A stretch of 64,000 bases of DNA, taken from NCBI GenBank assembly GCA_947647735.1, contig CANSLJ010000009.1, positions 1 through 64,000 on the forward strand, given 5' to 3'. The notes below the pieces were generated by a model, which had not been told where the DNA came from, ran no database searches, and saw nothing but the letters and a program-made list of their open reading frames with translations. This document shows positions 26,440 to 35,104 of this stretch, piece by piece. Position 1 is the stretch's first letter. Each line of letters begins with the position of its first letter. This stretch comes from an uncultured bacterium. Lineage in GTDB: Bacteria > Bacillota > Clostridia > Lachnospirales > Lachnospiraceae. Position numbers and translations under genes: made by a program.

Positions 26440-27522
26440 TTATTTTCCCCCTTCCTTCAGTGCTTCCATCTCTCTTGTCTCTTTTACGATCAGTTTCTTC
26501 TTCGTTCCGCTCAGGATCGCAGTCGCAGAAATGAGAAGCACCATAACGGCCTGAATGATATTGACGATCTCAAAGGGAATGTCCGAATTTCTCGACATGA
26601 TATCCGCCCCTATCCTCAGATAGGACAGAAACAGTGCCGCAAACGGTACATACTGTGCCTTTCTTCTTGCGACAATAGCGATCAGGACACCGTCCCAGCC
26701 GTAACCCGGAAGCGCAGAATACTGAAATCTCTCAAACATGCCGAAGAGCTGTGCCGCACCGCCGAAGCCGGCGAGAAGGCCGCCTGCGATCTGTGTCATC
26801 AGGATGATATTTCCGGACTTAATACCGCAGTAATCCGCCATGTTGTTGTTCTCACCCACCAGGCCCGCCTTAAATCCGAAGGGAGTTTTCTTTAAAACAA
26901 TCCAGATGATAAGCACTGCGAGAAGAGCCAGTATCGTTCCCTGGTTGATCCTCGTCCCCTCGATGATCTTATCCAGAGCGGTTCCCTCCGGAAACTTATA
27001 AGAATAACTGGAATTCTGGGAGGGATCATAGAAAAACGAATTGATGATCCATAAACCGAAGTACAGGCAGATATAGTTCATCATCAGTGATGTAACCAGT
27101 TCGTTTGCCGTAGTCTTCACTTTCAAAACACCCGGTATAAAACATACAACAGCTCCTGCTGCCGCTGCCGCCAGCATGGCCGCCACAAGGTTCAGCTTTC
27201 CGGGAAGCCCGAAAGTCAGGGATGCCGCACAGGCGGCAACCATTCCCATAAAGAAGGCGCCTTCCATAGCCAGATTGTAAAGTCCGGGTTTGAAAAGAAC
27301 GATCACTGCCAGTCCCGTGAAGATCAGCGGAGTCATGCCTTCTATCACATTTCCGAAACGCCTCAGACTGGTGAACGGTCCCACCACAAAGTCTTTCAGC
27401 GCAGATAGCGGTTCATTGCTGATCAGCAGAATGATGGCAAATACAATGATCAGTGAGATGAATATCGCCATCATCATTCTCAGCATTTCTATATAGCCGG
27501 AAAGCGGTTTTTTCGTCTTCAT
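26440..27522 (-). CDS. nupP: Nucleoside-type ABC importer permease (NupP-like)
   Basis: 360 residues with about 9-10 TM helices. TPLIFTGLAVIVLFKPGLYN, NLAMEGAFFMGM and the loop KAGLVGENNNMADYCGIKSG are typical of YufP/NupP. Its start overlaps the stop of the ATPase gene by 4 nt (27519-27522), so the two are translationally coupled. Confidence 0.88.
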   Translation of the reverse strand: MKTKKPLSGYIEMLRMMMAIFISLIIVFAIILLISNEPLSALKDFVVGPFTSLRRFGNVIEGMTPLIFTGLAVIVLFKPGLYNLAMEGAFFMGMVAACAASLTFGLPGKLNLVAAMLAAAAAGAVVCFIPGVLKVKTTANELVTSLMMNYICLYFGLWIINSFFYDPSQNSSYSYKFPEGTALDKIIEGTRINQGTILALLAVLIIWIVLKKTPFGFKAGLVGENNNMADYCGIKSGNIILMTQIAGGLLAGFGGAAQLFGMFERFQYSALPGYGWDGVLIAIVARRKAQYVPFAALFLSYLRIGADIMSRNSDIPFEIVNIIQAVMVLLISATAILSGTKKKLIVKETREMEALKEGGK

Positions 27523-29054
27523 ATCGACATCTCCTCCTGTTTCTTCAGACCAAGCATATAATTCCCCAGTTCAAGCTCTGTCACCGCGGACGCATCCTCA
27601 AAGTAGGCCGCCACATGACCGTCGCACATGACAAGTATGCTGTCGGAAAGTTCCATAACCTCATTCAGGTCGGCGGATACGAGCATAACGCCCTTTCCCG
27701 CATCTCTCTGTTCCACGATCTTCTTCCAGATAAACTCATTTGCGCCGACGTCAATGCCCCTGGTAGGCTGATTGGCGATCAGCAGCCTGGGATCGGATGA
27801 AAACTCTCTGGCAACCACCACTTTCTGCATGTTACCGCCGGAAAGCATCCCGGCCTCCTGCTCGTCATCTTTACAGAGGATCGCAAAATCCTCGATAAGC
27901 TGTCTGCTCTTTTCGTGGATCGCCCTGTAATCCAGCAGTCCTCTTTTGGCAAGGGACGGGGAATCTATCGTATCTGCGATCAGGTTGCCCCAGATAGGGA
28001 TATTACCTGCCGCCCCGGTCTTGATACGGTCCTCAGGCACATAGGAAAGTCCCTCTTCCCTGATACTTTTTATACTCGTCCCGAGGATTTCTTTTCCCTC
28101 AAATTTTATACTGCCGGAAGCTTCCGGATGAAAACCGAATATGGCTTCTGCCAGTTCATTCTGCCCGTTTCCTTCTATTCCCGCGACACCCAGGATCTGT
28201 CCCTTTTTCATTTTAAAGCTCACATTATCCAAGAGCTTTCTTCCCTCTTTGTCGGTATAATTAAGTCCTTTTACCTCTAAGAGCACATCCCCGAACTGGG
28301 CAGGTTTTTTGTCTGCCTTCAGTACGACATCCCTGCCCACCATAAACCTGGAGATATCTTCCTCTGTTGCATTGGCCACGGACATGCTGCCCACCGTCCT
28401 GCCCGCTCTGAGTACGGTGATATTATTACAGATCTGCATAACTTCACGGATCTTATGCGAAATAAATATAATGGTATGCCCGTTTTCCTTCAACATCAGA
28501 AGCTGTTCAAACAGCTCCTGTGTCTCCTGCGGTGTGAGCACTGCGGTAGGCTCATCCAGGATCAGCAGTCTCGCGCCCCGAAGAAGTACCTTCAGTATCT
28601 CCACCTTCTGTTTCTGGCCGACGGATATATCTCCCACGACCGCCATGGGATCAACCTTCAGATTATATTTTTCCGCGGTTTCCTTCACCATACGGATCGC
28701 TTCTCTCGTGTCCGTCATAACGCCCTTCTTAGGTTCCATTCCCAAAACCACGTTCTCATATACCCTGAGGGAATCCACCAGCATGAAGTGCTGATGTACC
28801 ATGCCGATCCCGAACCTGATCGTATCGGATGCGCTCTTCGGCTTCAGTTCTTCCCCCCGGAAAAATATCTTCCCCTCCGTGGCTTCCTCATCACCGAAGA
28901 GAATCTTCATCAGCGTACTCTTTCCTGCGCCGTTTTCACCCATCAGGGCATGTATCTCGCCCTCCTCCACGCTCAGGTTCACATCCTTATTTGCCATAAC
29001 GCCATTAGGATATATTTTGGTGATATGTTCCATTCTCAAAATTTCATTTCCCAT
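27519..29054 (-). CDS. nupO: Nucleoside-type ABC importer ATPase with two ABC domains (NupO-like)
   Basis: 511 residues. First ABC domain: Walker [13 protein letters not shown], signature ISVGQKQKVEI, Walker [13 protein letters not shown]. Second: Walker A reduced to GIEGNGQNELAE, signature MLSGGNMQKVVVARE, Walker B LLIANQPTRGID without the acidic pair. One active and one degenerate site is normal for the YufO/NupO and sugar (RbsA-like) class. Powers import of purine nucleosides or related ribosides in the characterised relatives. Confidence 0.93.
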   Translation of the reverse strand: MGNEILRMEHITKIYPNGVMANKDVNLSVEEGEIHALMGENGAGKSTLMKILFGDEEATEGKIFFRGEELKPKSASDTIRFGIGMVHQHFMLVDSLRVYENVVLGMEPKKGVMTDTREAIRMVKETAEKYNLKVDPMAVVGDISVGQKQKVEILKVLLRGARLLILDEPTAVLTPQETQELFEQLLMLKENGHTIIFISHKIREVMQICNNITVLRAGRTVGSMSVANATEEDISRFMVGRDVVLKADKKPAQFGDVLLEVKGLNYTDKEGRKLLDNVSFKMKKGQILGVAGIEGNGQNELAEAIFGFHPEASGSIKFEGKEILGTSIKSIREEGLSYVPEDRIKTGAAGNIPIWGNLIADTIDSPSLAKRGLLDYRAIHEKSRQLIEDFAILCKDDEQEAGMLSGGNMQKVVVAREFSSDPRLLIANQPTRGIDVGANEFIWKKIVEQRDAGKGVMLVSADLNEVMELSDSILVMCDGHVAAYFEDASAVTELELGNYMLGLKKQEEMSI

Positions 29055-29145
29055 GATCAGCCCTTCCTCTTCCTTCGTCTTCCGTTTTCATATGCCTGCC
29101 CGAACGACAGGCGGCGCATTCCCGCAGCCGCCATAATTTAGAAGA

Positions 29146-29172
29146 TCCGGATGCCTCGAAAGAGCATCCGGA
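29146..29172 (-). terminator. Intercistronic hairpin between binding protein and ATPase genes
   Basis: TCCGGATGC (29146-29154) and GCATCCGGA (29164-29172), a perfect 9-bp stem with a 9-nt loop, lie between the lipoprotein stop and the ATPase start. The tail is only partly T-rich, so it likely reduces read-through and protects the 3' end of the lipoprotein mRNA, giving more binding protein than transporter. Confidence 0.65.
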
Positions 29173-29187
29173 CCGGATTTCCTGTTA

Positions 29188-30315
29188 TCAGGGCGCCACA
29201 GAATCGATCAGAGCCTGCACCTCATCCTGATCCGCATCGCCTAAAGCCGTAGGTATCTCGACACCGCCGTCAAGGACCTTCTGTTTTTCCTCCTCTATCC
29301 TTGTTCTGATCTCCTCCGGCACATTTTTCTGAAAATATTCATTATCCGCGATACCGGAACCGTCCTCCGCAATCCCGAGATCTTCATATGTACCATAGGG
29401 CACTGTTCCCTCCAATTCCATATTTGCCATGCGGACAAGGGATTCCCCGACATTTTTCAGCACGGAGGTAAGGATCACATTCGCCTTATCCTCATCAACG
29501 CCCTTGAACAGCATAGCCTGGTCAGAATCAACGCCGATGATGTATTTGCCCTGCTCCACCGCCGCTTCCACGCAGCCAAGGCCCGCCTGCTCCGCCGCCG
29601 GGAAAATGATATCAACGCCCTGATTGTACTGAGCGATAGCAGTCTCTTTGCCTTTTGCCGTATCATCCCAGGAACCGATATAGGACACATACACCTTGAT
29701 ATCAGGATCAACAGACTTTGCTCCCGCAATATAGCCTACCAGAAAGTCTGTGATGATCGGATGTTCGGAACCGCCGATAAAGCCAATCTTTTTTTCTTCA
29801 TTTGCATATTCCATATCAGATTCCGTCACAAGCGCCGCAAGAACGCCCGCCAGATAGGATCCCTCATTCTGCTTATAGCTTATCGCATAAAGATTGGGGT
29901 GCGCCCCCTCTTCAATAGAACAGTCAAAGGCCACAAACTTCTGTTCCGGGAATTCATCCGCCACCTTCTCCATCGTCTCGATCGCCGCGGAGCCGTTGGA
30001 AATGATCACATCATAGGCGCCCTCCTCCGCCAGATCCTGAAAAGTAGGCTCCCACTTTGTCTGGTCACGCCCGATCTCAATAACCTTGGTCTCACACCCG
30101 AGCGCAGATGCGATCTCCTCCACACCCGCATTGGCGGAATCGTTGAAAGATTTGTCACCCAACTGTCCGGTACACACAAATACGAAAGACGGCCGTTCTC
30201 CGTCCGCCTGTGCGGAAGTTTCTTCCGCCGCATCCTGTCCTCCCGCGCCGCACCCTGCCAGCATCGCCGCCATCAGCGTCGCTGCCAGTATTTTACTTAC
30301 TGTCTTCTTTTTCAT
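29188..30315 (-). CDS. nupN: BMP-family substrate-binding lipoprotein (nucleoside importer)
   Basis: 375 residues from ATG 30315 (GGGAGG 6 nt upstream; an ATG 78 nt earlier lies inside the promoter region). Lipobox LAGC with Cys22, then the BMP/PnrA fold: FVCTGQLGDKSFNDSANAG, IISNGSAAIETMEKVADEFP, KIGFIGGSEHPIITDFLVGY, IIGVDSDQAMLFKG. BmpA/PnrA/NupN proteins bind purine nucleosides. First gene of a five-gene unit with nupO, nupP, nupQ and the ADP-ribosylglycohydrolase-like gene. Confidence 0.93.
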   Translation of the reverse strand: MKKKTVSKILAATLMAAMLAGCGAGGQDAAEETSAQADGERPSFVFVCTGQLGDKSFNDSANAGVEEIASALGCETKVIEIGRDQTKWEPTFQDLAEEGAYDVIISNGSAAIETMEKVADEFPEQKFVAFDCSIEEGAHPNLYAISYKQNEGSYLAGVLAALVTESDMEYANEEKKIGFIGGSEHPIITDFLVGYIAGAKSVDPDIKVYVSYIGSWDDTAKGKETAIAQYNQGVDIIFPAAEQAGLGCVEAAVEQGKYIIGVDSDQAMLFKGVDEDKANVILTSVLKNVGESLVRMANMELEGTVPYGTYEDLGIAEDGSGIADNEYFQKNVPEEIRTRIEEEKQKVLDGGVEIPTALGDADQDEVQALIDSVAP

Positions 30316-30369
30316 TTTATGCCTCCCTGTCATATGTTGGAAATACTGTTTATGCATTTCCCTGCATAT

Positions 30370-30398
30370 AAGATAGCTCAAAACCGCTGACAAGTCAA
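30370..30398 (-). promoter_or_regulatory. Promoter of the nucleoside importer operon
   Basis: TTGACT (30393-30398), 17-nt spacer, TATCTT (30370-30375) on the minus strand, about 55 bp before the lipoprotein ATG. Its -35 box forms one arm of an inverted repeat with the divergent promoter. Confidence 0.65.
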
Positions 30399-30407
30399 AT
30401 CAGACTC

Positions 30408-30436
30408 TTGACTTTCCTTTGTAAACTTAATATACT
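30408..30436 (+). promoter_or_regulatory. Divergent promoter of the MATE gene
   Basis: TTGACT (30408-30413), 17-nt spacer, TATACT (30431-30436). AAGTCAA (30392-30398) and TTGACTT (30408-30414) are a perfect 7-bp inverted repeat containing both -35 boxes, so one DNA-binding protein could shut both promoters. Confidence 0.75.
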
Positions 30437-30450
30437 GTTCTGAACGTCAG

Positions 30451-30481
30451 ATTCCCCGCCGCGGCAGGCGGGGGATTTTTT
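30451..30481 (+). terminator. Intrinsic terminator immediately after the MATE promoter
   Basis: ATTCCCCGCC (30451-30460), 6-nt loop and GGCGGGGGAT (30467-30476), 10 pairs with one G-U, followed by six T. It starts about 8 nt after the expected start site (near 30443) and 43 bp before the MATE ATG. It must either be overcome by a control mechanism or strongly limit expression. Confidence 0.8.
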
Positions 30482-30523
30482 CGCGGTTTTACCTTATCAA
30501 AAATAATGACAGGAGAAGATCTT

Positions 30524-31912
30524 ATGAGGCGTTTTAAGGAAAAATATTTCGGGGATGCGGCTTTTTACAAAATGATATTTGTCATCGCCATCCCTATCAT
30601 GATCCAGAACGGTATCACAAACTTTGTGAACATGCTCGATAATATTATGATCGGCCAGATCGGCACCGAGTCTATGACCGGTGTTTCCATTGTCAACCAG
30701 ATCCTGTTCGTCTATAATCTCTGTATCTTCGGAGCTGTCTCCGGTGCAGGGATCTTTACGGCGCAGTATTACGGACAGAAAAACACGGACGGCATCCGGC
30801 ATACGATCCGCTTTAAGCTGTGGACCGTGACCGCCATCACGATCCTGACTATCCTGCTGTGCATTTTTGCCGGCCAGTCCCTGATCAACATCTACCTGAC
30901 CGGGGAGGGCAGCGCCGCAAGCATTCAGGCAACCATGACAAACGGCAGGGAATATATGCTCTTTATGCTGGCGGGACTCCCCTTCTTTATGGTAACGCAG
31001 ATCTACGGCAGCACTTTAAAAGAGTGCGGCCAGACCATCCTGCCCATGAAAGCCGGTGTCGCCGCCATCTGCATCAATCTTGTCTTCAACTACCTGCTGA
31101 TCTACGGAAAGTTCGGCTTTCCGACGCTCGGCGTAAAGGGCGCCGCCATCGCTACGGTGCTCTCCCGCGTGATCGAGATGGCAATTATCGTCATCTCCGT
31201 GCACAGAAATAAACAGAAGAATCCGGCCTTTGTCGGCCTGTACCGGAGCCTTGCGATTCCCTCCGACATTGTTAAACGGATCACGATCAAGGGAACCCCT
31301 CTTCTGCTCAACGAAACCCTCTGGTCCGCCGGTATGGCAACGCTTGCGGGATGCTATTCCCTGAGAGGACTGAACGTGGTGACCGCGCTCAACATCTCCA
31401 ACACGATCAACAACCTGTTCCAGATCTCCTTTATCGCAATGGGTGACGCTGTCGCGATCATCGTAGGACAGATACTGGGAACGGGGGATATGAAAAAAGC
31501 AAAAGATTCCGCTGTCAAGATGATCGTCTTTTCCGTTATCCTGTGTGCCGGTGTCGCTGTTTTAATGTTCCTCGCCGCACCGGTATTCCCGGAATTTTAT
31601 AATACGGAGGCAGAGATCAAACAGCTTGCCGTCAGGCTCATTATGATCTCCGCGCTGTTCATCCCGCAGCACGCACTGCTTAACTCCCTGTATTTCACGC
31701 TCCGTGCCGGCGGAAAAACAATGATCGCATTCTTCTTTGACAGCGTTTTTATCTGGTGCATCAGCGTAGTGCTCGCTTACATACTGGCGAAGTTTACACC
31801 CCTTCCTATATTATGGATCTATTTCCTCGTCCAGCTTGCGGATGGCATAAAAGCTGTTATCGGGCTTGTTTTAGTAAAAAAGGGAGTCTGGCTGCACAAT
31901 ATTGTGGAATAA
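30524..31912 (+). CDS. MATE-family multidrug/metabolite exporter
   Basis: 462 residues from ATG 30524; AGGAG 8 nt upstream lies inside the longer frame that begins at 30506. Twelve TM helices; the N-terminal half has PIMIQNGITNFVNMLDNIMI and GAVSGAGIFTAQYYGQKN, the C-terminal half repeats the pattern with GDAVAIIVGQILGTG. MATE proteins expel organic cations or metabolites with Na+ or H+. Divergent from the nucleoside importer and possibly controlled with it. Confidence 0.92.
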   Translation: MRRFKEKYFGDAAFYKMIFVIAIPIMIQNGITNFVNMLDNIMIGQIGTESMTGVSIVNQILFVYNLCIFGAVSGAGIFTAQYYGQKNTDGIRHTIRFKLWTVTAITILTILLCIFAGQSLINIYLTGEGSAASIQATMTNGREYMLFMLAGLPFFMVTQIYGSTLKECGQTILPMKAGVAAICINLVFNYLLIYGKFGFPTLGVKGAAIATVLSRVIEMAIIVISVHRNKQKNPAFVGLYRSLAIPSDIVKRITIKGTPLLLNETLWSAGMATLAGCYSLRGLNVVTALNISNTINNLFQISFIAMGDAVAIIVGQILGTGDMKKAKDSAVKMIVFSVILCAGVAVLMFLAAPVFPEFYNTEAEIKQLAVRLIMISALFIPQHALLNSLYFTLRAGGKTMIAFFFDSVFIWCISVVLAYILAKFTPLPILWIYFLVQLADGIKAVIGLVLVKKGVWLHNIVE

Positions 31913-32105
31913 ATTATTTATTTCTACCGTTCACAAATTGTTCATATTTAATTCAAAGAAACTTAATTTGAAAATCATTTTTTAGACAAATCTGAGGGCT
32001 ATACTAAGTACATAAGATAACAACAGGAACACAACAACAGCTTCCGGGTTATCTTCCCGACAAAGACATTATCGTAATAAATTTAAATAACTTTTTCATA
32101 ATAAG

Positions 32106-32145
32106 TGCCAAGTAAGGGAAACCTTACTTGGCATCCTCCCTTTTT
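32106..32145 (+). terminator. GAAA-loop hairpin with T-rich tail
   Basis: TGCCAAGTAAGG (32106-32117), loop GAAA, CCTTACTTGGCA (32122-32133): twelve perfect pairs closed by a GNRA-type loop, then TCCTCCCTTTTT. Probably ends the MATE transcript or a small RNA beginning near 32012. Confidence 0.65.
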
Positions 32146-32325
32146 CGGGGCATATTTTCCTGATCTTTCTCATATAATGCATTAATTAAATATCCGATAT
32201 TCCCGCATTTTTATGCAAAAAGCTTGCTTTTTCGCCCCATTACTGATAAACTCATACTTGTCATCCGTTCACAAAGGTGTGAACCCGAAGAAATGACGTT
32301 TATTTTTATACCATTTTTTCAGAAA

Positions 32326-32356
32326 AGATAATCTTCGGATTATCTGTTTTTATTTT
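32326..32356 (+). terminator. UUCG-loop intrinsic terminator upstream of the AGCS symporter
   Basis: AGATAATC (32326-32333), loop TTCG, GATTATCT (32338-32345), then GTTTTTATTTT. A perfect 8-bp stem with the most stable tetraloop and a U tail, ending about 65 bp before the symporter start. No good promoter lies between, so it looks like an attenuator. Confidence 0.75.
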
Positions 32357-32422
32357 ACAACATTTTACAATAATAGAAAGTTCACAAATCTTGCTTTCTA
32401 TTGCATATGGAGGGATTTATCT

Positions 32423-33937
32423 ATGTTAAAAGCACTCAGTAATCTCAGCAACGCTCTCGAGCCTGCGCTGGAGACGATCACCAACGTCAACGGTGTTGTC
32501 AACGGCATTGTCTGGGGCACCTTCGGCATCGGCCTGCTGCTCGTATCCGGTATCCTGATGACTATGGTCAACAAATGTTTCCAGTTCACCCATATCGGGC
32601 ACTGGTTTAAAAACACGATCGGCGCCATTTTCGCAGACAAACACGTCACAGCGCACACCGAAAAAGAAGACAAATCCATCTCTCAGTTCCAGAGCCTGTG
32701 TACAGCCCTTGCGGCAACCATCGGCACGGGTAATATCGTGGGTATTGCCACCGCTATCATCTCCGGCGGTCCCGGCGCTATCTTCTGGATGTGGGTTATG
32801 GCGATCTTCGGCATGATGACCAACTATTCCGAAAATGTTCTCGGTATTTACTACCGCCGTAAAAACGCAAAGGGAGAATGGTCCGGCGGTGCCATGTATT
32901 ACTTAAGAGACGGCCTCGGCTCCAAAAAGGGCTGCCGGCAGATCGGCATGATCCTTGCGGTACTGTTCAGCTGTTTCTGTCTGCTGGCAAGCTTTGGTAT
33001 CGGTAATATGAGCCAGGTGAACTCTATCGCCGGCAATATGAAATCCGCCTTCGATGTACCGACCTGGATCACCGGCGTAGCCATCGTGATCCTCTCCGCC
33101 TTCGTTATTTTAGGCGGCTTAAAGAGAGTGGCTTCCGTGACCGAAAAGCTGGTTCCGCTTATGGCTGTCCTTTACATTGTCGGAGCTGTCATCATCTGTA
33201 TCGCGCATATTGACCAGTTTGGCGCTGTCTTCGGCGCTATCTTCAAAGGCGCTTTTGCCGCAAAAGCGGCAGGCGGCGGTATCATCGGCTACGGTGTCAG
33301 CCGGGCGATCACATGGGGTTTTAAGAGAGGCGCCTTCTCCAACGAAGCGGGACTTGGTTCCTCCGTTATGGTGCATTCCAGCTCCAACGTAAAGGAACCT
33401 GTCCGTCAGGGCATGTGGGGTATCTTTGAAGTGTTTGCCGATACTATCGTTGTCTGCACGCTGACCGCTTTCTGCATCCTCTCCTCCGGTCTGGTGGATC
33501 TGGAGACAGGACAGATGCTGACTGATGTTGAAGGTTCCGGTCTGGTAGGGCAGGCATTTGCAGGCGTTTTCGGTTCCATCGGACCCAAATTCATCGCCAT
33601 CGCTATTTTGCTGTTCGCCTATTCCACAGTGCTCGGCTGGAGCCACTATGGCACAAAAGCGTTTGAATTCCTGTTTGGCACAAAGGCTACCATCATCTAC
33701 AAGGCTGTCTTCGTTATTATGGCATATTTCGGCTGTACAATGAGTCTGGGACTGGCATGGGATCTGTCCGATACCTTTAACGGCCTTATGATGATCCCGA
33801 ACCTGATCGGCGTTCTCGCGCTGTCCGGCACTGTCAGCAAAATCACGGCAAACTACATCCGCAGAACATTCCACGGTTCCAAAGAGGAACCCATGTACTC
33901 TGCTTTTGATGATATACAGAGAGAACAGCTTCGCTGA
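32423..33937 (+). CDS. AGCS-family sodium:alanine/glycine symporter
   Basis: 504 residues with about 11 TM helices. LCTALAATIGTGNIVGIATA, GPGAIFWMWVMAIFGMMTNY and GFKRGAFSNEAGLGSSVMVH are signatures of the DagA/AlsT family, which imports alanine or glycine with Na+. GGAGGGA stands 7 nt before the ATG. Stands alone between two terminators; the hairpin-rich leader suggests control by attenuation. Confidence 0.94.
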   Translation: MLKALSNLSNALEPALETITNVNGVVNGIVWGTFGIGLLLVSGILMTMVNKCFQFTHIGHWFKNTIGAIFADKHVTAHTEKEDKSISQFQSLCTALAATIGTGNIVGIATAIISGGPGAIFWMWVMAIFGMMTNYSENVLGIYYRRKNAKGEWSGGAMYYLRDGLGSKKGCRQIGMILAVLFSCFCLLASFGIGNMSQVNSIAGNMKSAFDVPTWITGVAIVILSAFVILGGLKRVASVTEKLVPLMAVLYIVGAVIICIAHIDQFGAVFGAIFKGAFAAKAAGGGIIGYGVSRAITWGFKRGAFSNEAGLGSSVMVHSSSNVKEPVRQGMWGIFEVFADTIVVCTLTAFCILSSGLVDLETGQMLTDVEGSGLVGQAFAGVFGSIGPKFIAIAILLFAYSTVLGWSHYGTKAFEFLFGTKATIIYKAVFVIMAYFGCTMSLGLAWDLSDTFNGLMMIPNLIGVLALSGTVSKITANYIRRTFHGSKEEPMYSAFDDIQREQLR

Positions 33938-34000
33938 TCACAAAACAATTACCCAAAACTGTCCCGGATACATCTGATCAGCAACAATTTATTCACATAG

Positions 34001-34026
34001 AAAAAGCGGCTTTTACGCCGCTTTTT
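34001..34026. terminator. Bidirectional terminator
   Basis: AAAAAGCGGC (34001-34010) and GCCGCTTTTT (34017-34026), 10-bp stem with a 6-nt loop, A run on one side and T run on the other. Lies between the converging symporter and aldolase genes and can end both. Confidence 0.9.
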
Positions 34027-34084
34027 CAGTCTTATTATTTATTATCTGCTTCATGATCCAAAGCCAAAGTATATTCTATTCTCC

Positions 34085-35023
34085 TCAAGCCTTGCCGTTG
34101 CATCCCAGAACGTCAACCAGTTTATGGCGAACCATTTCCTTGATGTTAGCACGAGCGGGTTTCAGATACTCACGAGGATCAAATTTATCCGGATGCTCCG
34201 CAAAGAACTGACGGATCGTACCTGTCATAGCAAGACGCAGGTCGGAGTCGATATTGATCTTACATACTGCAGAACGAGCAGCTTCACGAAGCTGGTCTTC
34301 AGGGATACCGATAGCGCCGGGCATAGCTCCGCCGAATTTGTTGATCATCTCAACATATTCCTGAGGAACGGAAGAAGAACCGTGAAGTACGATGGGGAAT
34401 CCCGGGATCATCTTTTCACAGTCATGCAGAACGTCGAAACGAAGCTGAGGTTTTGTGCCGGGTTTGAACTTATATGCGCCGTGGCTTGTACCGATCGCGA
34501 TAGCAAGAGAGTCACAGCCTGTCTTTTCAACAAACTCTGCAACTTCCTCGGGACGTGTGTAGGAAGAATCCTCTGCGGATACCTTAACGTCATCTTCCAC
34601 ACCTGCCAGTGTACCAAGTTCAGCCTCTACCACTACGCCGTGAGCATGCGCATATTCTACTACCTTCTTTGTAATTTCGATGTTCTCTTCAAAAGGTTTG
34701 GAAGAGGCATCGATCATAACGGAAGTAAATCCACCATCGATACAGGACTTACATGTCTCGAAATCCGGGCCATGATCCAGATGCAGCGCGATAGGCAGAT
34801 CAGGATTGCAGGCAATAGCCGCCTCAACCAGCTTCACCAGATAATTATGATTTGCATAAGCACGAGCCCCCTTGGAAACCTGCAGGATAACAGGAGCTTT
34901 TTCTTCAGCACAGGCCTCTGTGATACCCTGAACGATCTCCATGTTGTTCACATTGAAAGCACCGATAGCGTAGCCGCCCTTATATGCCTTCTCGAACATT
35001 TCTTTTGTTGTTACTAATGCCAT
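34085..35023 (-). CDS. fba: Class II fructose-1,6-bisphosphate aldolase
   Basis: 312 residues. Zinc-binding His residues in ALHLDHGPDFE, IGTSHGAYKF and IVLHGSSSVP; phosphate-binding GSSS and the ending CKINIDSDLRLAMTGTIRQF. Splits fructose 1,6-bisphosphate to two triose phosphates in glycolysis. TGGAGG precedes the ATG. Downstream of the Crh-like gene with an own weak promoter (35054-35081). HPr kinase in many Firmicutes is controlled by its substrate, fructose bisphosphate, so the placement is functionally fitting. Confidence 0.96.
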   Translation of the reverse strand: MALVTTKEMFEKAYKGGYAIGAFNVNNMEIVQGITEACAEEKAPVILQVSKGARAYANHNYLVKLVEAAIACNPDLPIALHLDHGPDFETCKSCIDGGFTSVMIDASSKPFEENIEITKKVVEYAHAHGVVVEAELGTLAGVEDDVKVSAEDSSYTRPEEVAEFVEKTGCDSLAIAIGTSHGAYKFKPGTKPQLRFDVLHDCEKMIPGFPIVLHGSSSVPQEYVEMINKFGGAMPGAIGIPEDQLREAARSAVCKINIDSDLRLAMTGTIRQFFAEHPDKFDPREYLKPARANIKEMVRHKLVDVLGCNGKA

Positions 35024-35053
35024 ATCTTTGTACCTCCATTTGATATTTTGTGT

Positions 35054-35081
35054 TTTATATGATAACCGAAAACCGCGTCAG
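35054..35081 (-). promoter_or_regulatory. Possible promoter of fba
   Basis: CTGACG (35076-35081), 16-nt spacer, TATAAA (35054-35059) on the minus strand, between the crh-like gene and fba. Boxes match the consensus in four and five positions. Confidence 0.45.
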
Positions 35082-35104
35082 GCAGCTTTGGCTATTTTTC
35101 CTTT

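Larger units (their letters stand above)
31913..32422 (+). other. 510-bp non-coding leader region with several hairpins
   Basis: No coding frame. Seen from left to right: a TATACT (32000-32005) without a good -35 box; AAGATAAC (32014-32021) pairing with GTTATCTT (32048-32055); a 12-bp GAAA-loop hairpin (32106-32133); GTTCACA-AAGG-TGTGAAC (32266-32283); a terminator (32326-32350); and AATAGAAAG/CTTTCTATT (32372-32402) just before the ribosome binding site of the symporter gene. The motif GTTCACAAA occurs three times (near 31929, 32267 and 32380). I found no glycine riboswitch or T-box consensus. Could contain a small RNA followed by an attenuator. Confidence 0.6.

Noticed and set aside
31913-32422. 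Glycine riboswitch or T-box before the AGCS gene
   Set aside because: Neither the glycine aptamer core nor the T-box consensus could be found on either strand.
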